Part shown: positions 21,056 to 31,970 of the stretch, one piece after another | How the letters are laid out: every line of letters begins with the position of its first letter | How positions within the stretch are numbered: position 1 is the first letter of the stretch | Assembly: GCA_032718475.1 (NCBI GenBank) | Contig: JAUCBJ010001075.1 | Coordinates: 1-64,000, forward strand | Reading direction: 5' to 3' | Source of the DNA: Nemertoderma westbladi | Lineage: Eukaryota > Xenacoelomorpha > Nemertodermatida > Nemertodermatidae | Length of the DNA stretch: 64,000 nt | Translations under genes and position numbers: made by a program | Notes under the pieces: model-generated | What the model was told of the DNA's origin: nothing | Databases searched by the model: none | The model's input: only the letters and a program-made list of their open reading frames with translations

Positions 21056-22342
21056 GTACCGAGACTATACGTCATGCTGTACATATTTACAAGCCACACC
21101 TTGCAATGCCTGATGTAATACTTCCATTTTTGTTCCATTTGATCCATGTAGGTACGCACCACCGAGTGATTAAAATGTTTATGGAGTAAACCGTCTATAA
21201 TTATTCACCACTGGCTGTATCGGGGAGCTCACGGGGGGGGGGGGGGGGGGGGGGGGGGGGTGTGCGAGTGTGTATGCGTTATCATGGGTGGATAGTTCAA
21301 CACAGTTTACAGAGTGGTGTGATTTGGTTAACTTAGTATTTAGAGTGTATGTGTGTACGTACGTGTGTATGAAAGTTACGTATAACAGTCACACAGCAGT
21401 GGGTGAAGCAGAAGATGCCACCCACGAGTGGGGTTCGTCGCTGTGGACGCTCCCACTCACAACTTACGGTACCGAACAAGTAGGTACCACCAATGGGGAC
21501 CACCTACCTTATCACAGGTACGTGCGCACATTGGGGGTGGCCCGATACGGACGGCCACAACAATTTGAGGTTGTTTGGAATGCGATAGCACCGTGTGCAG
21601 TGATTGAGACAGGAATGAGAATTGTAGGTTGGAAGTTAACGAATGACACAGAGTAGTTGGTTGGAACGCAGCTGGGCGGATGGGTAGCACCCTGGGTTGG
21701 CCAGGATGCAGGGGGTCGAGCCCACACTTGGGGGCCCGCCGTGCCATAGAGCCGGACCTGGAGAAAGTAACCAATAGCGCGTTCGGAGAGATTATAAATA
21801 TTTAAATGGGTGCCCAAAGGATCGTAAAAAACGTCAGAGAGCGTAGCGATGTGGTGTCCATGGGTGTGCCCCATCACCAATAAGTGGTGCAAGGGTCACC
21901 CAAAGTACATACGAGTGAATGAGTGTGTGTGCGTGGCACAACGAGCACAATGTGTTTTTTAATTAATTTATTTACATTATTTCGTATCACGAATCCTTTA
22001 TGGTGTGATACCATCGCCTATATCCGAGAGTGGATGGCACTGAACAGCGCGTTACGGGGCTTAAACCGTTTCACGATATCAACACCCAGATGGGTGTTGA
22101 TGTCAATCGTCTGTGGGGTCAGCGGAAACTCGTCTAGTGTGCTGACTCACGGCGAATTGGTAGAGGGACTATCAACTCCCGTTTTTAAAACCATACTCCG
22201 GGTCAACAGTACCCACCATTATTTTTATTCATTTTCTACCACAATTTTTTTTTACCGACAACCGACGGATTGTTTAGGAGTCGCCTACCTTTCCTGACGT
22301 TCACACTTCACAGGGTGTCTACTGGCTCGTGCCTTTAGATAT
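21056..22342 (+). other. BEL/Pao 3' noncoding region with poly-G28
   Basis: About 1.3 kb between the 46-bp repeats and the 3' LTR. It contains an uninterrupted run of 28 G (21233-21260). The two open frames (21270-21656 and 21923-22297) have no recognisable motif and unconvincing composition and are not called as genes. Confidence 0.5.
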
Positions 22343-22376
22343 GGGAGTGTAAATCATTTACACTCCCAAGGGGGAG
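22343..22376 (+). promoter_or_regulatory. Perfect palindrome plus polypurine tract before the 3' LTR
   Basis: GGGAGTGTAAAT, one C, and ATTTACACTCCC form a perfect inverted repeat with 12-bp arms (22343-22367). It runs directly into AAGGGGGAG (22368-22376), which ends at the first base of the 3' LTR and fits a polypurine tract priming plus-strand DNA synthesis. The hairpin is an unusual neighbour for a PPT. Confidence 0.65.
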
Positions 22377-23020
22377 TGTGTCCGACAACCGGAACCTTAC
22401 CCTTCCCGAACCCACACAGATATTATACTAGTACCACGGGTTTCCCACCCAAGCCTACTGTTTGTACTGTAAGGGTAATTACTGTAGCGTTTGTACTGTA
22501 GGTGTAGGTAGGATCACGGAACTGACTAGTTACTAGTTTTAGTTTTAGGTAGTAGGATTATGTACTTAATTAGGGTTTTTGCTACGTATGGGTGCCAGGC
22601 TGGGGTCTTAAACCCCCATTCTGGCTCATTACTAGGGAATATTCATCCGCGCTACCGGGGTACATTATACACAGATTAGCAATATTGGTTCAGTTGGTTT
22701 GGTGACAGAGTGGAAGGTGATATTGTTGTTTTATGGCACATAGTTCTTTAGTAGTACAGATTCTTTAGTTTTACGTATTTGCTTATATTATTGTCTGATT
22801 CTTACACATATTATTCATACCTGATTTATTGTTTGTTATCCGAGATATTCTGTTTATATTCTGTATTACTATGGTGCTGTGCAGGGATCAGCCTGCACAG
22901 ACACTACACTGGAGCGTTTAGTTATCAGTTTCCTTTCCACCGGACGGGCGGGTTACCTGATTTGGGCGGTCCAGTGGGGAACTCATCATTACATGATATT
23001 TACACCACTACACCAACCCA
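22377..23020 (+). repeat. 3' LTR of the BEL/Pao element (644 bp)
   Basis: Matches the 5' LTR from TGTGTCCGAC to ACCAACCCA with only about three base differences seen by eye, apart from lacking the ~320-bp block and one 11-bp unit. Sequence identity with the 5' LTR stops exactly at 23020. The next base begins an RTE-type LINE fragment. Confidence 0.85.
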
Positions 23021-23940
23021 GCCAGTGCCCTTTAAGATGCATCTCAAGAGGCTGAGGCTGCCAAAGCACAAGATTAAGCACTGGCTGGTCCTCACGGCGA
23101 AAGCAATGTCCTGCAAAGCGGGGGCGACTTTGTTCTAGTGTCAAGCTTGGAGGAACCAATGAGACACCTCCAATCTTATATAGTGTCTGGTTGGAGATGT
23201 GTGCATTATACATGACACAATGAACCCGGCGTAGCATTCTTGTGAATGTGCCATCCAGAGATTTGGTGTCCTCAGCAGTTAGAGCCCAGCATGGACTCCC
23301 ATAGAGGAGTACTGGAACTACTGCTGCTCTAAATAATAGGACCTCAAGTTTCCGATTAATTCTCTCTGACTTCCAAATCCTGGAAAGCCTATTCAAGACT
23401 GCCCAGTGCCCATGTCTTTTCCTTACATATTCGAAGGTCCTCACCTAACTTCCGGATCCATGATCCCAGGTAACAGAAGACGTCCACATGCTCAATCATA
23501 CCATCCGTTCAGCTTATGCTCATCCGGTCAGAGACTTGCTGAGGAATTTCAAAGTTAACCGTCAAAATTTTGGTCTTTTTGGAGTTAATAAAAAGACCAA
23601 CACTAGAAGCAGCCCGTTCTAATGAGCTGAGGAGCAGTTGGGCTCCCTCTAGTGATTCTGAGAGTATTCCTAAGTCATCGGCAAAGTCTAGATCAGTTAG
23701 GTACTTGGTAGGATTTCCTCGACTTCTGGAGCCAGTAGGTGGAGTTACCATCACCCCATCATCATTATGATGATCTAAGGACATGCGTAGAACATAGTCA
23801 ACCACATTTATGAAAAATAATGGTGCAAGTGTGTCTCCTTGGAGGACTCCTCATAATACTTCAAATGGTTCTGTGTCACCATCAACAGTAGACACAAATG
23901 TTCTACACTCTATGGAGTGATGTTTGACCCCTTTAATTAC
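23021..23940 (-). mobile_element. RTE-type LINE fragment (family B), minus strand
   Basis: On the minus strand this is a reverse transcriptase piece with a VLQGDTLAP segment (about 23830), [19 protein letters not shown] (about 23690) and the C-terminal RTE-like segment ([19 protein letters not shown], about 23290). Stops and frame changes break it. It matches the copies at 28905-29640 and 59839-60800. The 3' end of the LINE is missing where the BEL/Pao LTR starts. The VLQGDTLAP motif fits the RTE clade. Confidence 0.75.
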
Positions 23941-24160
23941 ACCATCAGGCGTATACTAAATAGGCACTTCGAAGTGTTCTCTACAGAAACTGCACTATAC
24001 ACTAAGATTCTCATGCTAAATCAGGTACTGCACTACGAAGTGCTCACTGCAAGGCAATCACTTCGAAGTGCGTAGTGCACACTTCGTAGTGCTGTACTGA
24101 TCACTACGATTTTGTTTCTAAATAATCTTGAAATAGAAGTGAACACTACAGTTTTGCGTA

Positions 24161-26430
24161 GATAGATAGATAGATTTATTTATACATTATGTAAAAACAA
24201 TAACAAATACACCAAACAATGTACCGGTATAAAGGTATTGTCCAACATAACATATAGGATTACCCCTAAAGCTTTGCAGCTTATTTCCAAGGGGGTCCTT
24301 TATGTTACTTGGTTACAAATACAATATTACACTACGCTAACCTAAAACCAATATAAAACGTAATTACACTATGTACATGTACAACTTTACCGAGAGCGTG
24401 ACAATGTCCGACTCAACGATAAAGATGTAATGTACAGAACAATTTATTATAAAACGTAATTACAGTATAAATAGTAAATAATTAATAAACTAATAACTTA
24501 CTGTAGGACTATTGTACCTATTTTTACATTGCACACGGAGATGAGATTTAACTGCAGATTTAAAAGAATGTTGATTATTTAGGTTTTTAATTTCATTTGG
24601 CAGAGCGTTCCAATTTTTTATGCCGTTAAAAAAGAAAGTATCAGATTCAAAGGATTTACAATTCGGGAGGTAGAAGTTTGAAGCACTAGCTCTGGTACTG
24701 TAAGAGTGTGTATCGCGTACTCTGTTGAATTTTTGTTTTAGGTAATTGGGACATTTACCATTATACACTTTATGCACATGGTTAAGGCGTAGCTGCTTAA
24801 CTCTACTATCTAAGTTAAGTAGTCCAGATTCAGAAAAGTCATCTGGAGTTAGGTGGTGCCTAGGTTTGTAGTCTTTAATAAATCGTACTACTTTATTCTG
24901 AGCTACTTGTAATTTACATTTAAGCTGTTTGGTTAAGCCTTCATACCAAGAAGAGCACGCATAGTCCATGTGACACTGTATTAAAGAAGAGCAAAGTAAC
25001 TTGCGGGAGTCGGTGTTTAAACTATTTTTATTTCTGTATAGAAACCTAAGCCTACTGTTAACTTTCGAGAAAATATTTTTCACTGTACTTTCTCCTGATA
25101 AGCAGTTATCCAATGTGGCGCCTAAATATTTAACTTCCTTTTTATTTTCAATCTTATGTCCATTACTAGTGACTTCAAACTTAGTTACCTTCTTTAACTT
25201 TCTTTTGGAACCAAACAAAATACTTTCAGTTTTACCGTAGTGAATGGATAGCTTATTATCAACCAACCACTCATTACAGGATTCTAGAACTGCACTTAAC
25301 TTTTGGGAAATATGGATAGGATCTTTATGAGAGAAAATAAGAGCACTGTCATCGGCATATAAAATGAGTTTAAAATCGGGATCTATACTACTTATCATAT
25401 CATTTACATAGCATACAAAAAGCAGAGGACCTAATATACTACCTTGCGGTACACCACAGGTAATCTCTTGTACAGTAGACAGCGATTTGCTAATGACTAC
25501 AGTTTGACCTCTGTCTGACAGGTAGGACTTGAACCAGTCTATAGAACCTACACCCATCAGGCCTAACTTACCAAGCAGAATTTCGTGATCTACAGTATCG
25601 AAAGCCTTTTGTAGGTCCAACATCACCATACCAGTATATAAAAACCCTTTGCGTTATTATACATCTAATTGTATCAGTTAAGTTAATAAGGCAGGTGTCT
25701 GTAGAATATGATTTACGAAAACCGGACTGAAGTTCATAGATCAGATTTAGCCTACTAAGATGTGCCTCCAGCTGTAGAAAAACAGAACGTTCTAGAATTT
25801 TAGATACAATACTTAAGATACTAACAGGTCTGTAGTTACAGGGTTCTACTTTACTATTCTTTTTATACAGAGGAACAACCTTAGCTAATTTCAGTTCGTC
25901 TGGTACTACATTATCTACGATAGAGTAATTAATAATAAAAGTAATAGGCACTTTAAGTACTTCAGCACCATCCTTAAGAAAACGGGCAGGTATTAGATCT
26001 AGACCGGTACTTTTTGAGGCTGATAGGCTAAGTAGATTTTTAAAAACGAAATCCTCAGAAACGGGTTTTAAAAATAACTTTTCTGAATTTTGTAACTTTT
26101 CTAAATAAAAATTATTTAGAGTTTCGGACCCTATACTATATTTATTCCTTGATAACGGAAATTTCTTAACTAAATTAGAGGCAACATTAGTAAAATAATT
26201 ATTAAATAAATTACTAACTAGAGTATGATCATGAATCAGCTCACCGTTATCTTGCAGAACAATATTCGATTTAGATTTAAGGTTTTTATAACCTAAAGAT
26301 TTTAGGGTAGACCATAGACTTTTTGGATTATCTTTATTCTCACTTATTTTGTTGTACAAATATTCAGATTTCGCTTTTTTTATTTCCCGTTGGACAAGGT
26401 AGTGTTGTCTAGAGGAGGCTACGATACTTG
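24161..26430 (-). mobile_element. CR1/Jockey-group non-LTR retrotransposon, 5'-truncated
   Basis: A minus-strand LINE whose 3' end is a short GATA/TCTA tail at 24161. The 3' untranslated part resembles 34345-34556 on the plus strand, so the family has other copies. The 5' end is lost near 26430, removing the endonuclease. It lies inside the inverted-repeat element described separately. Confidence 0.8.
24490..26359 (-). pseudogene. LINE reverse transcriptase with one frameshift
   Basis: Two overlapping minus-strand frames, 26359-25568 and 25629-24490, encode one RT. The first has a KSLWSTLKSLGYKN segment, then STGLDLIPARFLKD and PLYKKNSKVEPCNYRPVSIL (RT motifs 0-2) and LQSGFRKSYSTDTCL. The second gives [16 protein letters not shown] (catalytic Asp), [14 protein letters not shown], the YADD box (about 25347-25358), and a C-terminal region with a conserved W and LPNEIKN. 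A frame change near 25625 separates the two. The motif style fits CR1/L2/Jockey-like LINEs; the exact clade is not certain. Confidence 0.8.
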
Positions 26431-26506
26431 AATACTTTTACAAAGATTTCAAGATTTTGGGGTCATTCAAGTATTAATTACCCTCATCAAAAATGAGGAT
26501 TTTATG

Positions 26507-26655
26507 CCCTCCCCCCACCCCCTGGTCATCATAGCTCAACTGCGACTGCGAACCCCCCCACCCCCTGGTCATCATAGCTCAACTGCGACTGCGAACCCCC
26601 CCACCCCCTGGTCATCATAGCTCAACTGCGACTGCGAACCCCCCCACCCCCTGGC
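26507..26655. repeat. 43-bp tandem repeat
   Basis: About 3.4 near-identical copies of a unit containing CTGGTCATCATAGCTCAACT followed by a C-rich stretch. Noncoding. Confidence 0.9.
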
Positions 26656-26959
26656 CATCAGAAAAAGGTTTTTTATTGGCATGGAATAGTGTGGAATACG
26701 TTCAGGGTAGGCCTATAATTCTACGGTTTTGGAGATTACATGAGTTGGAATTAGGTGTGAATAATCAGTGTGTTTTGTTTACATCGTGTAGACAGTAAAA
26801 TAGAGTTTTACTGTAGTGATTACTTCGAAGTTGTAGTGGCACTTAAATTTATTTAGGATAGAAATAGAACACTACGCACTACGAGCGTAGTGGCACTTCG
26901 CTGTAGCGAAGTGTAGTATGGCACTTCGCTGTAGCGAAGTGTAGTATTTAGTATACGCC

Positions 26960-27205
26960 CCACTGATACTCAATAATTTCGCAAATGGTTTATTTATATC
27001 AATTGAAAGAGAAGGATTCTTGTGCGTCTGTTTGACACTACAATTAATTAAATTCATGAAGAGGAAAACGTTTACAGTTTAAGTACAAAATGTTCCTACA
27101 TGCTTAAAAATAAGCCAAGTAAATAGTTGAAATTGGGACATTTACATACACAACACTATTGCAATCAAACAGGGAATAATATTTTACTAAAAAACTAAAG
27201 TAAAC
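26960..27205. other. 3' flank of the RPS19BP1-like gene
   Basis: AT-rich sequence downstream of the minus-strand gene. No further gene seen. Confidence 0.4.
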
Positions 27206-27712
27206 TCAGGACTTTAAGTTACTGATTTTATTTCCCAGACGTTTTTTTCTCGTTTTATTTTTCTTCTTCTTAACCTTCGCTCGCGTTGTCGTCTCTATAT
27301 TTCTTCCGAAATATTCTCTTTCGAAAGAATTAAAATCCTCATCAGTAAACACTGACGTGGTGACGTCACTACCACCTAGTATCAACCGATCCTTCGATAA
27401 ACAGCTCCGATGGCATTCCAACACCTTATCCACGGAAACCGCGCTTCGAGTAATCTCGTCTAGTTTCGATTGACTTTTCAGTATTGAAATATTTCTATTC
27501 GTATAATCCGGTTTCAGATTCTTTTCAAATTTATCTAATGCGGATTGTAATTTAATATGTTTTAATCGTTGTTGTTTATCACTTTGATTATAATGTCGAG
27601 GACGTTTCCCAATTCCTTTCAGCCGCGAACTGGTACCGGTAGATACCCATACCGGTACCGGTATGGGTATAGTCTTACTCTTAGCCATAGTATGCTTAGT
27701 CTTCGATTCCAT
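27206..27712 (-). CDS. RPS19BP1/AROS-like protein
   Basis: An intronless 168-codon frame. The best evidence is the pair of blocks KLQSALDKFEKN (about residues 54-65) and SVFTDEDFNSFEREYFG (about 122-138). These match the two conserved parts of RPS19-binding protein 1 (active regulator of SIRT1) in order and in spacing. Between them lies a variable region; the tail after EYFG is Lys/Arg-rich (KKKKNKTRKKRLGNK), longer than in the vertebrate protein and suited to nucleolar localisation. The family binds RPS19 and takes part in small-subunit ribosome assembly. The N-terminus contains a low-complexity IPIPVPVW segment overlapping TACCGGTA-type repeats, so the start may be further in. A terminal exon of a larger gene is possible. 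Confidence 0.6.
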   Translation of the reverse strand: MESKTKHTMAKSKTIPIPVPVWVSTGTSSRLKGIGKRPRHYNQSDKQQRLKHIKLQSALDKFEKNLKPDYTNRNISILKSQSKLDEITRSAVSVDKVLECHRSCLSKDRLILGGSDVTTSVFTDEDFNSFEREYFGRNIETTTRAKVKKKKNKTRKKRLGNKISNLKS

Positions 27713-28590
27713 ATTATTTATAAATTAAGTAGGCCTATGTTATTTTTAATATATTTATTGATAAATTTATAAAGAATGGATAGGATAGCAATAATTCATT
27801 GACAGATTGATACCTCTGCCAAAAACAGTGGCAGAGTCCAGAGTGGGATATAATTGTTGTTATTGCATATTGCTGTATTGTTAGGCCTAATGCAGTAATA
27901 ATAAAATAATGTCTTTCAGGCGGTATGCTACAGTAAATTACCCTACTGAAATAGTAACACACGGTCACACAGAAAGCACCTACAGACCTACCCAGCTACC
28001 CCCTGACCCCTGCTGCCCTGTACCCTACAGTCACTAACGTCTCACTGTAGACAGGTAGACATTCCACATTCAGGGGTTCTCGGACCTCGTTCAGTCGCTG
28101 GCTCGATGCCTCGGGAACTAACGACACGGTCTCGCCCTCGCTGGCTATAATTACTGTACTTTGGGTGTTTGGGGGCCGGACCGTCTTTTTATATAGGCCT
28201 ATAGGCCTACCGGTACAGTATACTAGTATACTACTGTACTACGTACAGACGTACTAGTATACTACAGTACTAGTATACTATATAGGCCTACTGGTATATA
28301 ATAACTATATATACCAATTGAGGGAAAGGAACAGGTTACCGAGGCAGGGTTCTCTAACCAAAACAATAAACAAACACTTTACCAATTGAGGGAAACCGTG
28401 GCCATCAGGTCATTCTGTCATTGGTCAGTCGGTCAGCAGTCAAGTCACATGGTCAGACAATCAGTAGTCACTCTATAACCACCATAACTGTATAACCAAA
28501 AACCACACAGTCAGGTCACATAGCAATTATAAACTACTGAACTCTGGAACAAATTAGTCTGTTTAGATAGATAAATAGATTTATAAGCCT
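27713..28590. other. Noncoding, upstream of the RPS19BP1-like gene
   Basis: AT-rich sequence with clustered TAGGCCTA words (28190-28290) and a direct repeat of ACCAATTGAGGGAAA at about 28313 and 28381. Around 28330-28372 a stretch resembles the AACCAAAACAATAAACG module found in STT3A intron 1. No gene seen. Confidence 0.4.
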
Positions 28591-28812
28591 CTACATTAGG
28601 GTAAATATTTTCGACCTACGCCTAGCTACGCGTAGTTCAACACATTGGGTCATATATCAATAGTTGTAGAGTTTTAACATTAACTACGCGTAGTTCTAAA
28701 GCAGCCTACGCGTAGGTCTAACGCAAACTACGCGTAGGTCTAACGCAAACTACGCATAGGTCATACGCAAACTACGCGTAGGTCTGTAGGTGCTAGGCAA
28801 ACTAAGCGCAAG
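28591..28812 (+). repeat. TACGCGTAG-rich repeat, one-ended copy
   Basis: It starts GGGTAAATATTTTCGACCTA, then carries repeated palindromic TACGCGTAG words, with a spacer containing ACATTGGGTCATATATCA. The same order appears in reverse orientation at 36600-36754. Here only one end is recognisable, so it is probably a truncated or solo-end copy of the element at 35653-36754. Confidence 0.65.
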
Positions 28813-28904
28813 TGCTACTCATACAGTATATCTACGCGTATACAACGTTTATCATTAATACATATTCCAAGCGGTTCAGTATCAGTACTACAGTAAAATA
28901 AGTC

Positions 28905-29640
28905 TCCAGCAGAATTGTTCTTTTCATTAACTCGAAAAAGACCAAAATTTTGAGAGTTAACTTTGAAAGTCGTCACCAAGTATCTGACCGGATGAGCATA
29001 TAAGCTCAAATGATGGCATGGTTGTGCATGTGGACGACTTCTGTTACCTGGAATCATGGATCCGGAAGTCAGGTGAGGACCTTCGAATACGCAAGGGAAA
29101 GCATGGGCAGCCTTGAACGGGCTTTCCAGGATTTGGAAGTCATATAGAATTCATCGGAAACTTAAGGTCCGATTATTTAGAGCAGCAGTAGTTCCAGTAC
29201 TCCTCTATGGGAGTCCATGCAGGGCTCTAACTGTTGAGGACACCAAATCTCTGGATGGCACATTCACAAGAATGCTACGCCGGGTCCACTGTGTCAAGTA
29301 CAAAGCACACATCTCTAACCAGACACTATATAACATTGGAGGGGTCACATTGGTTCCCCCGAGCTTGACACTAGAACAAAGCCGCCTCCGCTTTGCATGA
29401 CATTGCTTTCGCCGTGAGGACCAGCCAGTGCATAATCTTATGCTTTGGCGGCCTCATGGAGTGAATAAGCATGATGGACAGCCCATGACTTTCTTGAGAC
29501 GCATCTTAAAGGACCTGGCCTTGAAGATGCGGATGATCTAGCAAATGTCATGGGTGATAGGGTCGGCAAGTCGGCACAGCATTTTTAATACAGTATATAT
29601 GTAATAATGCAGATGCAATGCAGTATGCCGATCGTAGTAG
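28905..29640 (+). mobile_element. RTE-type LINE fragment (family B), plus strand
   Basis: This is the 3' part of the same LINE family as 59839-60800. The readable segment at 29113-29400 contains [16 protein letters not shown] and LEQSRLRFA, and the copy ends in a GTAGTAGTA-like tail near 29630. Stops and frame changes are common and the start is truncated, so it is inactive. Confidence 0.75.
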
Positions 29641-31211
29641 TATAATAAGTCAATATGTTCAATAGAGCACATGTAGTGTTAGTGTACACCCATCAATAAT
29701 GCTTTAAACAGAAAATTTCCACTTACTGTACCTGTATACTCCCTGCAGTAGTATGCGCTACCGGTACTACATATTCTTCACTTCATGTTTATCGCCTCGC
29801 CACTATACGGCCTCCCCCATTATTGCTTTCCATCCAGCCTCCCCCATTATTGCTTTCGTCATATTTCCATATCCTGCCAGCCCATTATTACATTCCATGG
29901 CATTTACAGTACCTACTCTCACTCTCGTTCACCGCAAATTAATTATCCTTGCTTGATAAGCTTGCTGGAAACTGAGTTCATTGTACGCGCTTTTGAAGAC
30001 CTTTAGCAGTTTAACCTGCCAAAATTTATATGTCTTTGGTTTATAAATAGACTTTAGAAGATGACAAATATTTAATACCAATAAACACAACATTAGCAGA
30101 AGCCAGCCTAGTGCGCGTCCATTCACCCGCTGGATATACCCGGGAGACTGGATTCTGAGGGCTTAGATTATTATTGCAGTGTAAGCTTACTGTACTGTAT
30201 TATTCGATTGATCGTTAATAAATAATTTCTGACTAATATTATTCACTTTCGGGAAATATTAACAGTTCCTTTAAGACGTGGCGCTCTATCTAGGTAAACA
30301 GAGATATGACTTATACTAATCACAACGGTAAGTCGGTAAGGCTTATGATTCACGTATGAGGCGCATTCTTTAGGAAATGCTTAGTTATCAGTCACAATCA
30401 TGCACACTACCGATAACACACAATACTGCTCACTAATTTGCCGACCGTCAATGAATTTTATCATATATAAAGAGAACAGCAATGGACTCTTGTAGTGCTT
30501 ATCAAATAGCATTAAATTCACTACAAACCACAATAATATAAGTCGCAATCGCTATATATAACCCTTCTCTCTAACCTGTAGTGTATCAAGAAAATTGGGA
30601 AATTTGGGTTCTTTATAAATGTTCTCCAAATAATAATATTCAACCAAAACACAACAGTAAATAGCATTAAGACGGTAGGTTAAGATGGTAACACCGTTTG
30701 ACTGGACCGATAACAGTTATACGCTCTATAATCTTAAGCCTACTAATGTTTCTTCTAAAGTCTGAAACGAATTGACTCTAGAGCCGGTGTTCCTGGCCTA
30801 GATAGAAGGAACACAACAGTATCAAGAAAAAACAGCTACTGTCCCTAACACCGTTGCAGGTATCTTTTACACAGAGAGGAATAGCTCTCATTGGCAGAAC
30901 ACCAGATTCCACAAGTTCCACGAATATCTAAATGCCGAACTATCAGGAATTTTGCAACCCTTGGCCAACACACAAAATGAGTCACTCCGCTCGGTTGTCC
31001 TGGTTGCATACTCTGCTGCTATAGCTCTGGTTGGCCGATAGAACATAGTAAAAAGCCCCTCGTATAACAAATCAGCCAATCAGCTGGTCGCTTTGCATCA
31101 TTCGAGTTAGAGAGCTTTTTAGAGTATTCCAGCGCCTGGGGGGAAACTGGATTGCAAAGCAAAAGGGCCAGTTATATCCCACAGAAGCTTTTACATTCAT
31201 TGTTTATGCTC

Positions 31212-31222
<11 letters not shown>
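29641..31222. other. Noncoding AT-rich DNA
   Basis: About 1.6 kb with no credible coding region, RNA gene or repeat array recognised. It includes a local duplication of CTCCCCCATTATTGCTTTC near 29815-29850. Confidence 0.45.

Positions 31223-31243
<21 letters not shown>
31223..31243. repeat. Poly-G tract (21 G)
   Basis: An uninterrupted run of 21 G following a T-rich stretch, then further G-rich sequence to about 31256. Confidence 0.95.
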
Positions 31244-31319
31244 TGTGGGGGGGGGCTCCGATTTGCTAAAAATGCTTGTTGTATTAATGGAGATGGATGG
31301 TGTATACCAGTGACACTGA

Positions 31320-31970
31320 TTTACACCATGTCCTGGAAAATAGTGTCGTAATTGACCCCCTCAGAATTTTTCTACAAATCTTAATGAGATTTAAAATTTG
31401 AATTGAAACTGAAATTTGAAACAGCGAGTTATTTTCAAATCCCTCCTCAGTTACTGGGTGAGCCATAACGTGTATTTTTGCTTTCACTTCTTTATAGCTA
31501 CAAACGTTTTTTATTCTATTTAATAAATACACCATAATCTGGAATATTTTGTTTATCTCATATGGTACATAGCTGGGCAACAATTCAATACCTCTACTAC
31601 TGTAGTACGTTGGGCCTAGATATTCGTACACGCACAAAACATTCCAAAATAAAGTGCCAGAGACTAAGAGCTAAAGACAAAAATGCAGTACGACTGGTGC
31701 AACTTTTTTTCAAACGCTAGTAGCTAAACAACGAAAGCAAAAATACAAATTCTGGTTCACCCAAGGAGGAGGCATGTGAAAATACTATTTATAATATACT
31801 GTAATATTCATATTACATTACATACCATTCATACTGTATACATACCATACTATACACACACTATATAATATTCATGAAATTTCAATTCAATGAAATTTCT
31901 AGAAATATTCTGGGGAGGGAGGGGTCCATGTCACTGAATTGCGACACTATATTCCAGGACATGGTGTAAT
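31320..31970. repeat. Inverted-repeat element (~650 bp)
   Basis: TTACACCATGTCCTGGAA at 31320 is matched by its near-perfect reverse complement ending at about 31970. The arms are about 33 bp plus weaker similarity inward (AATTTCTAGAAA-type and Pyr-rich segments). No transposase or clear target duplication. Confidence 0.55.

Larger units (their letters stand above)
8078..23020 (+). mobile_element. Giant BEL/Pao LTR retrotransposon (~14.9 kb)
   Basis: Two LTRs that begin TGTGTCCGACAACCGG and end CACCAACCCA (8078-9060 and 22377-23020) bound an internal region with Gag-like frames, a Pao-type protease, RT, RNase H and integrase, followed by an extra coding region. The order protease-RT-RNaseH-integrase and the RT style are BEL/Pao. 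The internal region is much longer than the usual 5-8 kb for the superfamily because of a long Pro-rich Gag part, the post-pol ORF and 1.5 kb of noncoding 3' sequence. A purine tract (AAGGGGGAG) sits right before the 3' LTR. The LTRs differ at only a few positions outside one indel, so insertion looks recent, yet the Gag region has several frame changes. No matching target duplication flanks the LTRs. Confidence 0.85.
23948..26959. mobile_element. TIR element carrying a LINE insertion
   Basis: GGCGTATACTAAAT at 23948 is matched by its reverse complement ending at 26959. Behind each end lie palindromic CACTTCGAAGTG-type and CACTACG-type repeats (23965-24150 and about 26780-26945). A CR1-like LINE fills most of the interior, so the host element was probably only a few hundred bp. 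No transposase was seen. Target duplications could not be identified. Confidence 0.55.

Noticed and set aside
21270-22297. Two frames of about 125 codons before the 3' LTR
   Set aside because: No motif, poor composition, located in the noncoding 3' region.
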